A stretch of 64,000 nucleotides of DNA from Tolypothrix campylonemoides VB511288 (GTDB lineage Bacteria; Cyanobacteriota; Cyanobacteriia; Cyanobacteriales; Nostocaceae), in assembly GCA_000828075.3 (NCBI GenBank), contig JXCB02000039.1, positions 23,073-87,072 on the forward strand, in the 5' to 3' direction. Positions 52,375 through 60,529 of the stretch are shown one piece after another. The stretch's first letter is position 1, and every line of letters begins with the position of its first letter. The position numbers and the translations under genes are program-made. The notes under the pieces were generated by a model. That model did no database searches. It was not told the origin of the DNA and saw nothing but the letters and a program-made list of their open reading frames with translations.

Positions 52375-53410
52375 ACCTGAACCACCCATCTTTGAGCGAG
52401 TCGAAGACGAACGCTTGCACCGCAAACAACGTTTAGCGGCGGCATTTCGCGCATTTGCTCGCTTTGGCTTCAGCGAGGGAACAACAGGTCATATCACAGC
52501 TCGCGATCCGGAGTTTACAGACCACTTTTGGGTAAACCCTTTTGGGATGTACTTCGGTCACATTCGAGTTTCTGACCTGATTTTGGTTGATAGAGAGGGC
52601 GAAGTCGTCAAGGGTTCACAGCCGGTAAATAGAGCAGCTTTTGCCATCCATTCTCAAGTTCATGAGGCTCGACCTGATATTGTAGCCGCTGCACACGCTC
52701 ATTCACTTTATGGCAAATCCTGGTCTAGTCTCGGTCGTTTGCTAGACCCCCTAACTCAAGATGCCTGTGCTTTTTATGAAGACCACGCGCTGTTTGATGA
52801 CTACAAAGGTGTGGTGTTGGACACCAAGGAAGGCAAGCGCATTGCTGAAGCTTTGGGCGATAAAAAAGCTGTTATCTTGCGTAACCACGGTCACTTGACA
52901 GTAGGTCATACTGTTGATGAAGCTGCCTGGTGCTATATCACTTTTGAACGTTCTTGTCAAGCTCAACTTTTAGCAGAAGCAGCAGGCAAACCTCTTCCGA
53001 TTGACCCTGAGAAAGCAACAACTGCTCACTACTTTCTCATCAGGATGTTAGAGGAAGTCGGTCTAACAATGCAGGATATCAATGCAATTCCTCTTTCGAT
53101 CCCCGACGGGCTTTCTGCCTTCAGAAGGGGAGACTTAGACGCTTGGGCTACCTATGGTTACTCAATCCCACAAGCCAAAAAAGATGGGGCACGCATACTC
53201 AAGTCAGCAAAGAATATCCTCGTTATTGTAGCTGCTCCAAGCGCAATTGCCGACCCAGGAAAAAAGGCAGCGATTTCAGACTTCTTGTGTCGCATCAAGA
53301 AGTCACAAGTATGGCGTAACACCAATGTTAAGGAATGGTCGCGAAACTATGCTGCTGCTATTAACGTTGATGAATCTATCGTGTATCAAGATGAAGCAGT
53401 TTATTACTAA
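52358..53410 (+). CDS. Chimera: class II aldolase domain fused to part of an SsuA-like binding protein
   Basis: The frame encodes 350 residues from ATG 52358, which has AAGGA upstream. Residues 1 to about 220 are a class II aldolase/adducin domain: GTTGHITARDP, the zinc pair AAAHAHSLYGKSW, and ILRNHGHLTVGHTVDEA. After DPEKA the sequence becomes binding protein: TTAHYFLIRMLEEVGL, DGLSAFRRGDLDAWATYGY, then KSQVWRNTNVKEWSRNYA. No leader is present, so the binding-protein half would be cytoplasmic and useless for transport; its own middle is also shortened. The aldolase lacks its last 30 or so residues. A deletion joining neighbouring genes is the simplest origin. The aldolase half may still fold. 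Confidence 0.8.
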   Translation: MPNFTRPEPPIFERVEDERLHRKQRLAAAFRAFARFGFSEGTTGHITARDPEFTDHFWVNPFGMYFGHIRVSDLILVDREGEVVKGSQPVNRAAFAIHSQVHEARPDIVAAAHAHSLYGKSWSSLGRLLDPLTQDACAFYEDHALFDDYKGVVLDTKEGKRIAEALGDKKAVILRNHGHLTVGHTVDEAAWCYITFERSCQAQLLAEAAGKPLPIDPEKATTAHYFLIRMLEEVGLTMQDINAIPLSIPDGLSAFRRGDLDAWATYGYSIPQAKKDGARILKSAKNILVIVAAPSAIADPGKKAAISDFLCRIKKSQVWRNTNVKEWSRNYAAAINVDESIVYQDEAVYY

Positions 53411-53835
53411 GTGCATTGTATCAAGGAGTCGCAACGGCAGCGCGAGATTGGTTAGTTGGGTATCTTCATGAGCGATCGCCGACTAATTTGGGTACAACTC
53501 TGGCAACTTTGCCTCGCTTTCAAACTGCTGTTGGTGAAATTGAAGCATTGTTATATGCCAACCAGCGATTGATTTATAGTTTAGCGGCTGACATAGATAA
53601 AGGTGAATACGATACCAATGTGAGTTTGCAAGCGCAAACGGTGAAATATCTTGCAACAAATAACGCCATTCGCGCCGTTGAAATTGGACTAGAACTGATT
53701 GGTAATCCAGGTTTATCTAGAAATAATCCTCTGGAAAGACATTATCGAGATGTTCTTTGTAGCCGTATTCATACACCACAGAATGATGTGATTTGTTTGT
53801 CTTTAGGGAAATCAGCGTTAAAAATTAAAAAGTAA
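53411..53835 (+). pseudogene. Acyl-CoA dehydrogenase/SfnC-DszC-like monooxygenase, C-terminal fragment
   Basis: The frame ALYQGVATAARDWLVGYLHE, IEALLYANQRLIYSLAADID, TNNAIRAVEIGLELIGNPGL and ERHYRDVLCSRIHTPQNDV is the C-terminal helical domain of the acyl-CoA-dehydrogenase-like flavoproteins that include DszC and SfnC. About 140 of 400 residues remain, and a TTG is the only start. It begins one base after the chimera's stop. The same deletion event that made the chimera probably removed its N-terminal two thirds. Confidence 0.75.
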
Positions 53836-53837
53836 AA

Positions 53838-53868
53838 GGGACTGGGGATTGGGGATTAGGGATTGGGG
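53838..53868 (+). repeat. Tandem GGGATTGG-type heptamers
   Basis: GGGACTGGGGATTGGGGATT continuing as TAGGGATTGGGG. Followed to about 54030 by other GC-rich dispersed repeats (CCCAGTACCCAGTACC; CCAACGGGGCTGGTGGG). No gene is seen between 53836 and the terminator at 54083. Confidence 0.65.
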
Positions 53869-54082
53869 TAGTGGTATATCAAACGAAAAATTATGGAATT
53901 CTGCTTTAACCCCTCCCAAATTTTGGAACAATTTCCCAGTACTTAGTACCCAGTACCCAGTACCGGAGCGGCGTTCCTCCCGCCACCAACCAACGGGGCT
54001 GGTGGGGGACTCCTCGCCGCGACCAGTTGAATATTGAGTTTAACAGTCGTATAAATTTGTTTTCTCGCCAGAATATCTGACC

Positions 54083-54109
54083 AAAGAAAATAGCCCCAAG
54101 CTGGGGCTA
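54083..54109 (-). terminator. Rho-independent terminator of the haloperoxidase-like gene
   Basis: On the minus strand TAGCCCC-AGCTT-GGGGCTA, a perfect seven-base stem, is followed by TTTTCTTT. 44 bases after the stop at 54153. Confidence 0.85.
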
Positions 54110-54152
54110 GTCAATACAATTGCTACTTTTTGGGCGCATAGTTCTTAATGTT

Positions 54153-55976
54153 TTAAACAGTAATTTTTGTCCCATCAAACTTGGTAAACGTGAAGCCGTT
54201 GAATTTTTCGTTGTACCCCAGCCTTTCATCTCTGAGAATGCTAATAGCAACCTCTTCTCCCAAAGCCAAGCCAACTGCACCATCTGAACGCCAATGGATA
54301 CCGCCAAGGCTGCGACCAATAGCATAATTAGTTGCCAGCTTGTTCAATTCTCCACCCACTGTCAGTTGCTCGCCGCTATAGGGAATCACTTTTGTGGGAT
54401 CATTGGGGTCAGGTACCACAGGATTGGGGATGACAAAGTTCTCGTCAAAGAACGCTTTCAACAGTGTGACTGAGACACCGGCGATAGAGGCAGCACCACC
54501 AGTGTAAGAGGGATGGAACGGTGCTGCTTCTGGGTACGCATGAGGCAACAAATAGGTTCCAAAGGTGCTATGAGTCTGAGCTAAAGCTCTGGAATTTAAG
54601 ACCTCGGAATTGATTGGATAGTCAGTTTTGTTGACTAGGTTGTTGTAGATCAACCCACCATATGCTTCCGGTCGCAGACGACGGTGTACATAAAATTTCT
54701 GCCAGTAGGAGGCTCTAATTGCCCGCGAGGGAGCTAACAAGAGTAAGGCTTGATAATGCGCTGCTGCAAATGTCGCAGCAGAACCTAGTTGAGTTTTCGA
54801 GTTGACATAGGGATTGCCTGGATTCAAGGGAGCGCTAATACCACTACTTAGAATTAACAAAGCTCCATAGAACAAGGCACCACCAATATGTGCATACTCA
54901 GCGAGATCGCGAACAGTAGATATGTAACGACGTGTTGGATCGTATCTGAGAGACTTGCCAGAACTGCCTCCATTTTGGACGGTCAACCATTCCTGGTAAT
55001 CGGTGAGGAAATCATTGCCAGGAAGAGCAGTACGAATTAGAGGCGAGATAAACTGGGTATTTAAAGGAATATCCCGCAATAGAAACTGTGAAATGTAAGG
55101 ACCGTCTGTTACTCCAGGTGGAATAAAGTGTTGTGCTGTCTTGCCGTCATTTCTATCGACATAAGTGACACTGCCACGAAACAGAGTTTGAGGAGTGACC
55201 GCACCACCCTGTTTTGGTCCTTGAAATTCTGAAAGTTTGTTCAGTTCTTCAATAGCTGCTAGGACTTTTGGATCGTCAGTGTTGTTCTGCAACTTATTAA
55301 GAGGGACTTCCCGCAGTAAAGCCTGCCAGTAGAGTTCAACTGCCTCGGCAGCCTGTTCTGCACTATCTAGAGTTGGTGGTGGTGGAGTGACTATTTGAGC
55401 TGCGTTTATCCCTTCCAAGCTCACTGCCAATGGTCCTTGAGGATTAACCAACTTCCGCCCGCCACCCAAGATAATATTTTCAAAGTCATCAGGGTTAAGC
55501 GATGAGAGTGCTTTGATTAAAGATTTGTAAGCTTCTGGCTTGACTTCGCCTCGCTCGTCGTGTGGTAATCCCCTGGTGTCGGTAGCAATTTTGTTAGGAT
55601 AGCGTTCTTCATCGCCATTAGTCGGATGAGGCGGAACGCCTATCTCTAACTCAAGTTGCGCTGCTTGAACACGCACTTGATACGCTTTCTGGCTAAACCC
55701 TGCATAGTCAAAGTTGAACTGATTAACAATATCCTGTGCCTGGACAATATCTCCTCTTTTTTTAGAGGAGAAGGGTGAACTTATGACTCCCGTAACAACA
55801 CCAGTGGCAGTAGCAGTCAACAAACCAGCACGACCAAGAAATCCGCGTCTACCGACTCGACTAATTAATAGGCGTCTGCTGCTGGCACTAGGGACATTTT
55901 GATTGGAATTTGTCTTTTTGCTTTGCTGTTGTATATTCTCTTGAGAAGGTTGATCAGAGGTTGGTTCGAGTGACAT
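54153..55976 (-). CDS. Vanadium-dependent haloperoxidase family protein with atypical active site
   Basis: The 607-residue protein has an N-terminal twin-arginine motif (GRRGFLGRAG, Arg43-44) and hydrophobic stretch, indicating Tat export. The C-terminal PAP2/haloperoxidase core has the Lys/Arg pair in KFYVHRRLRPE and GRSLGGIHWRSDG with Arg555, His561 (the vanadate-linked position) and Asp565. The middle motif, normally P-x-x-x-SGH, reads PSYTGGAAS: Gly493 and Ala495 stand where Ser and the acid-base His are expected. The fold is intact in length. It may be a peroxidase variant, a phosphatase-like enzyme or inactive. Good GGAGAAAATCTC site before ATG 55976; own terminator at 54083. Confidence 0.82.
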   Translation of the reverse strand: MSLEPTSDQPSQENIQQQSKKTNSNQNVPSASSRRLLISRVGRRGFLGRAGLLTATATGVVTGVISSPFSSKKRGDIVQAQDIVNQFNFDYAGFSQKAYQVRVQAAQLELEIGVPPHPTNGDEERYPNKIATDTRGLPHDERGEVKPEAYKSLIKALSSLNPDDFENIILGGGRKLVNPQGPLAVSLEGINAAQIVTPPPPTLDSAEQAAEAVELYWQALLREVPLNKLQNNTDDPKVLAAIEELNKLSEFQGPKQGGAVTPQTLFRGSVTYVDRNDGKTAQHFIPPGVTDGPYISQFLLRDIPLNTQFISPLIRTALPGNDFLTDYQEWLTVQNGGSSGKSLRYDPTRRYISTVRDLAEYAHIGGALFYGALLILSSGISAPLNPGNPYVNSKTQLGSAATFAAAHYQALLLLAPSRAIRASYWQKFYVHRRLRPEAYGGLIYNNLVNKTDYPINSEVLNSRALAQTHSTFGTYLLPHAYPEAAPFHPSYTGGAASIAGVSVTLLKAFFDENFVIPNPVVPDPNDPTKVIPYSGEQLTVGGELNKLATNYAIGRSLGGIHWRSDGAVGLALGEEVAISILRDERLGYNEKFNGFTFTKFDGTKITV

Positions 55977-56725
55977 GAGATTTTCTCCAAAACTAGCAAG
56001 ACAACTTTAAGTACGCAGGAATGACTCCTAATAGCTGTACCTATTGCTACGGTTTTACTGCATAGCAATTGTGCTTATACATATGAAAGCAGATGTATAA
56101 GCTGTAGCAATGTCTAACAGTAAGTCATGGTGCGTTTTTACGCACAAATTAGACTTGCTTTAACTATTGTGAGAATGACTTGGGCGTCGTTCTCAATGCT
56201 CTCGTAATTAATCAACAAAGCATTGATGGCATTTACCGCTCGTTGATTTATCAGTGCTGATTTTGAGTAGCTAAAAATCATTCGACATCGCTTTTTCAAA
56301 CGATGGTACAGCTAAAGCCACTATCTTTCAAAAATCAGCAAATGTACTGTATGTCTATAAAATAACCGTATATTTTAGCTGTTAAGTCAACAATATCTCA
56401 CAAACAACCGTCAAAAGCAAGTAAACGATTGTTACAAAATCACTGTATATTTGGCTTGCCTATTGCAGCAATCTATGTCATCATCAACCGATACAAGTGT
56501 TAAATACGTTTAATTGGTAAACAAACAGTAGTTAATCTGAACTAGAGTAAAATATAGGACAATCTTTAGCTATCAATTGGAAAATCAAATTTGAGTACAA
56601 GTTTTTCTTCTTCGCTTTTTAAGTAAAAAATAACACTTAACCATGTGGTAGAGCAATGTAAATACTTAAAAAGATAGTGTGCTCAGCAGTAAGACTATTC
56701 CAGAAATACTTGATTATATGCATCT
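55977..56725. other. Divergent intergenic region without a gene
   Basis: No coding frame of note lies between the haloperoxidase-like gene and the binding-protein gene. It holds nested inverted repeats (56043-56111) and a looser one at about 56174-56207 (ATTGTGAGAATGAC…GTCGTTCTCAAT). Confidence 0.55.
56043..56111. repeat. Nested inverted repeats upstream of the haloperoxidase-like gene
   Basis: Outer arms ATTGCTAC (56043-56050) and GTAGCAAT (56104-56111) enclose perfect inner arms CTTATACAT (56074-56082) and ATGTATAAG (56093-56101). The set lies 66-135 bases before the start codon, so it could be an operator or a leader structure. Confidence 0.6.
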
Positions 56726-57796
56726 ATGTTGATGAAATTATTAAAAGCTAGGATTTTGTGTACTTGGCAACTTTTATACTCAAATTTCCGGCAACGTAAA
56801 ATCCGTTCCTTATCTGTGCTCTTTGCCGTGGGGCTAGGCTTAAGCCTAGTCGTGTCTGCCTGTTCTTCCAACGCCACCAAACCAGAAGCAGGTAGTTCGC
56901 CTACTAGCAATCAAAATGTCACTAGCAGTATTACAGTTAACATTGGCTTTCAAAAGGCGGCAACTGTCCTCAATGCCCTAAAAAGCAGAAACAGCCTAGA
57001 GCAAACTCTAGCCGCTTCTGGTGGAACTGTAAAGTGGACTGAATTCCCCGCCGGCCCACCCATGCTGGAAGCCATGAACGCGGGTAGTATTGACTTTGGT
57101 TACACAGGTGAATCACCGCCCATCTTTGCCCAAGCCGCAGGTAATCCTTTAGTTTACGTCGCCTACGATCCTTGGGGACCGAAGGCAGAAGCGATTATCG
57201 TACCGAAAAATTCACCAATAAAAACTGTGGCTGAACTTAAAGGCAAAAAAGTTGCCTTTGCTAAAGGTTCAAATACCAACTATCTCGTCGTCAAAGCCTT
57301 AGAATCTGCCGGATTAAACTACAGTGATATTAAACCAGTTTTTCTTACACCAGCAGATGCTCGTGCTGCCTTTGAAGGTGGTAACGTTGATGCTTGGGCA
57401 ATTTGGGACCCCTATCTAGCAGCAGCCCAAGAAGCAACAGGGGCTAGAACCATAACAGATGCAACAAATTTAGCACCAAATCGCGGTTATTACCTTGCCC
57501 GCAAATCATTTGTGGAAGAACATCCTGATGTTTTGAAAACAATTTTGGATGAAGTCAGTAAAGTAGACAAATGGGCGGCAAGTAATCCAACAGAAGTTGC
57601 GAAGTTTTTAGAACCACAATTAGGCATCAAGGCGGCGGCGCTAGAAGTTGCAGAGAAACGGCGAGAGTATGGTGTTTTACCGTTGACAGAAGAAGTCATT
57701 GCTAAACAACAAGAAGTTGCTGATACCTTCCAAAAAATTAAGCTGCTTCCCAAGCAAATCCAGGTAAAGGAAATCGTTTGGAAAGGCAATAAGTAA
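56726..57796 (+). CDS. SsuA-like sulfonate-binding lipoprotein
   Basis: The 356-residue protein has a long basic N-terminus, then a leader with lipobox LVVSAC. The domain shows VNIGFQKAATVLNALKSRN, VKWTEFPAGPPMLEAMNAG, GYTGESPPIFAQAAGNPLVY, KKVAFAKGSNTNYLVVKALE and DAWAIWDPYLAAAQ. Complete and apparently intact. It stands alone, without transporter genes nearby, at the edge of the sulfur island and beside the haloperoxidase-like gene, so it should share the SsuBC core. Confidence 0.9.
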   Translation: MLMKLLKARILCTWQLLYSNFRQRKIRSLSVLFAVGLGLSLVVSACSSNATKPEAGSSPTSNQNVTSSITVNIGFQKAATVLNALKSRNSLEQTLAASGGTVKWTEFPAGPPMLEAMNAGSIDFGYTGESPPIFAQAAGNPLVYVAYDPWGPKAEAIIVPKNSPIKTVAELKGKKVAFAKGSNTNYLVVKALESAGLNYSDIKPVFLTPADARAAFEGGNVDAWAIWDPYLAAAQEATGARTITDATNLAPNRGYYLARKSFVEEHPDVLKTILDEVSKVDKWAASNPTEVAKFLEPQLGIKAAALEVAEKRREYGVLPLTEEVIAKQQEVADTFQKIKLLPKQIQVKEIVWKGNK

Positions 57797-57857
57797 AGGA
57801 TGAAAAGGAGTCACAAAATTAAGGGTGTAAGGGTGTAAGGGGATAGGGGTGTAGGGG

Positions 57858-58324
57858 AACCCCATCAATCTTAATAAAAGCAATAACTCTCAGCCAGAAA
57901 ATACCCTTGCAACCTCATCCGATGAGAATGAGGAAAAGTTACCCTTACCTATAGAAAAGACTATTAAAGCAGCTTCCACTATAAACCCTGGTAAAATACA
58001 GCCAGAACCCACCTCAGAAGACAAATCGTGGGCGGAAAGTATCTTACCTGCTATCGGTAAAATCTGGCAAAAGGCAAATCAAACAGGGAGAATTAAGCTA
58101 ATGCCTGGAGCAGGCGAACAAGTGGAAGAGATTACAGAATTAGTAGAAAATATGAAAAATTAAGCATTTTATCAATAAAAGATAATAGAGAAGTGGCATT
58201 ATACGATTTAAGTGAAAATACAATATTAACTACTAAACCTACGGATGAAGACAAAGAATATTGGGGAAAAATCGCTCAAAAACAGCCACTAACTAACAAA
58301 AAACAAGATGTCGAACTTTCCTAA
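57858..58324 (+). pseudogene. C-terminal part of an unrecognised plasmid-type protein, frameshifted
   Basis: The first frame runs to TAA 58161 (…DKSWAESILPAIGKIWQKAN…VEEITELVENMK). Shifting one frame near 58150 continues with KYEKLSILSIKDNREVALYD, LSENTILTTKPTDEDKEYWG and a stop at 58322-58324. The two pieces read as one acidic, hydrophilic C-terminus. I do not recognise the family; the style resembles large proteins of cyanobacterial plasmids. The upstream part is missing. Confidence 0.5.
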
Positions 58325-58565
58325 CTACCCTTCACCACGAGATTATACTTAATATTTAGTATTGACTAATTCACTATTATTATACCATTGATTTGGTCTT
58401 ATTAATTGAATTTTATTAGCAAAATTCAGCATAAAAGATGTTGATAAAAATTTTAATTTTTATCAATATTGAATTGAATAATTATTATAGATTTTTCAAT
58501 AAAATATATCATGCTAAATAAATTATTTATGATAACTTACAATTAATAGTTGGATGTAAATTCAG

Positions 58566-59349
58566 GGCGTTGCATAATGGCGGTATGAATTGAGGTAAAA
58601 CTGGATGGAATGTCCGCGTTGTGGGTCGTCCCATATCCGTAAGAATGGAAAGAAAAGAGGTAAACAGAATCACATTTGCTGTGATTGCGATAAGCCGGAG
58701 GCTTGACGCTGCGCGTATCGCCAATTCATTGATCGCTATGAACCACCTCAAGGATACAGTGATGAAGTGAAACGGGAATGCCTGAAAATGTACGTTAATG
58801 GCATGGGCTTTCGTGGCATCGAACGGATCAAAGGTGTGCATGACACAACGTTGATTACTTGGGTAAAACTTGTAGGAGAACTCCTACCTGATAGCTACGA
58901 ACCAGAGACGATTCCAGAAGTCGGTGAACTTGATGAACTGGAAACTTTTGTCGGCTCAAAAAAAACAAAATTTGGCTCTGGACAGCAGTAAATCATTTTA
59001 CACAAGGTATTTTAGCGTGGGTCTTGGGTGACCATAGTGCCGAAACATTTCGACCATTATGGGATATCGTGAGCGCAACGCAAGTGTTATTTCTATATCA
59101 CTGATGGATGGTCTGTCTATCCGGGTTTTATTCCAGAGGGTGATCAAATTGTCAGCAAGACATACATGACGCGGGTTGAGGGAGAAAATACCCGGTTGCG
59201 ACACCCGAAGCGCTCGACTGCATCGCAAAACGCTATGTTATTCCAAGTCAGTGGGAATGCTGAAATACTCCGTTCGATTATTACTCCACTATCTAAAATT
59301 CTGGGATGTTCCAGTTCCGCAATGATTCATACCGCCATTATGCAATGCC
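58566..59349 (+). mobile_element. IS1-family insertion sequence with 8-bp target duplication
   Basis: Ends GGCGTTGCATAATGGCGG (58566 on) and the complement at 59325-59349 match over 25 bp with one change (GGCRTTGC…GGTATGAAT). AAATTCAG is repeated directly on both sides (58558-58565 and 59350-59357), a typical IS1-size duplication. Length 784 bp. The exact duplication shows the insertion is fairly recent even though its transposase is broken. Confidence 0.9.
58605..59325 (+). pseudogene. IS1-family transposase, multiply disrupted
   Basis: The start MECPRCGSSHIRKNGKKRGK has the IS1 zinc finger. It is stopped after CCDCD by a 30-bp insert carrying TGA (about 58690-58720), then resumes as RQFIDRYEPPQGYSDEVKRE. 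A -1 step at an A8C run near 58960 leads into the DDE part (AVNHFTQGILAWVLGDHSAE); such a run is where IS1 normally slips. Further shifts near 59085 and 59210 are needed to reach YITDGWSVYPGFIPEGD and LKYSVRLLLHYLKFWDV. Not functional as read. Confidence 0.8.
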
Positions 59350-59404
59350 AAATTCAGTTTAGAAAAAATAAAATCGAGTGGGATGCTCCCGCTCCAGCAG
59401 ACAA

Positions 59405-60120
59405 ATGGTTATAGAGGCAAGACATTTTGACACTCGCTTAAATCAGTGGATTCATACAGATAACAATCCTGACAATCCAGATTCCTTGCTTAAAGAGGAA
59501 CTGAAAAACAGCCTGCTAGAACAGTTTCTCTCAGGAGTGAATTTCTCGTTCGGACATATGGACGAGAAAGCTACCGCCGACCAATTAAAAAATCATCTCG
59601 AAGGACATAAGCTATTACTATCATCAAAAAGCCGACTGCTATATAGACCAGAAGAATACCTGGAAATTATAAGCAAGTTATGCCCTGACAACAAGGATAG
59701 AGGTGCATATGGGTCAATATTCCTTGGCTCGTGCAAAAATGCCATCAACGCAGAATTAAATGTTCTCATCGTAGATGACGCCACAGGAGAAAATGGCGGA
59801 ATCATCAACAATGAACAAGCTTATCGCCTCACCGGGAACTGTTACGGACAAATATCCACACAGTTATACCGACAGTTAACCGGACACCAAGAGGGCGACC
59901 AATACCGTGTTATCCAACACCGCTTTGGGTGGACAGATAAAGATGGGGATGATGATTTTTAGAATTATTTTCTGGACAACTTCTCAATAACTATTCACAG
60001 GTTTTTTCAAGGCAAGATGTAACAATTGAAAAGCAAGTATCCAAAAACTCAAATTCTGAATCCAAAGTTTATCCAACAGTATCAACAAAAGAACCTAACC
60101 CAGATGATATACCTTTTTAA
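59405..60120 (+). pseudogene. Unrecognised plasmid-type protein, one frameshift, SSB-like C-terminal tail
   Basis: From ATG 59405 the frame reads MVIEARHFDTRLNQWIHTDN and continues to RFGWTDKDGDDDF, then TAG at 59960. One extra T in the run just before it would continue as LELFSGQLLNNYSQVFSRQD and end with STKEPNPDDIPF. The last residues copy the acidic tail of single-stranded-DNA-binding proteins, which recruits partners, but no OB-fold is seen before it. It lies after the IS1 element; whether it once joined 57858-58324 cannot be told. No function assigned. Confidence 0.5.
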
Positions 60121-60529
60121 GGTAGCTTAACTTAATGAGCCAAACGAACTTATCCTTTCTTAAGGAAGGATAAGTTTGTTTTAAAGATTTCGTCATAATT
60201 ATATATACATGGCTTAAAAGCATCAAATAGCATAGAAAATTCTGGTTGTGTTGCAAAAATTGGTTTGGGTTAAACAGGATATCGTAGCCTTGATAGGCAA
60301 TGCGATCGCGTGTCAGAATTACCTCCGAATCTTGGATGCTTGCACCACAGGAAGGGTTGAGACAAGAAAGCTTTTCTCTACCAGCTTCCACATCAGCCCG
60401 TCGCCAAGATAGCGCACCTTCCCATCTGGAACACCGCAGGTAAAAACAAGTAAACCCACCACCCTCAGATGCTGGGTAAATGTTGAGTAAGGTAACTTTT
60501 CCAAGCTTGACGAGCAAGTTTATGGTCAA
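60095..60529 (-). CDS. Uncertain ORF downstream of hpnP
   Basis: A 144-codon frame with a TTG start overlapping the hpnP stop. The middle (WRRADVEAGREKLSCLNPSC, IQDSEVILTRDRIAYQGYDI) looks like genuine protein with a C-x4-C pair. The first 25 residues compete with another open frame (FDHKLARQAWKSYLTQHL), and the C-terminal third spans the terminator hairpin at 60142-60183. The coding part may be only about 60220-60480, possibly a frameshifted relic. Function unknown. Confidence 0.35.
   Translation of the reverse strand: MTINLLVKLGKVTLLNIYPASEGGGFTCFYLRCSRWEGALSWRRADVEAGREKLSCLNPSCGASIQDSEVILTRDRIAYQGYDILFNPNQFLQHNQNFLCYLMLLSHVYIIMTKSLKQTYPSLRKDKFVWLIKLSYLKKVYHLG
60142..60183. terminator. Bidirectional terminator between converging genes
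   Basis: AACTTATCCTT at 60147-60157 pairs with AAGGATAAGTT at 60166-60176, followed by TGTTTT on the plus strand and preceded by A-rich sequence for the minus strand. Confidence 0.65.

Noticed and set aside
56363-56380. Further TACGGTAA site (AATAACCGTATATT)
   Set aside because: The core is not matched exactly and no second half-site is present.
58527-58841. 104-codon minus-strand frame
   Set aside because: Antisense to the IS1 end and transposase start.
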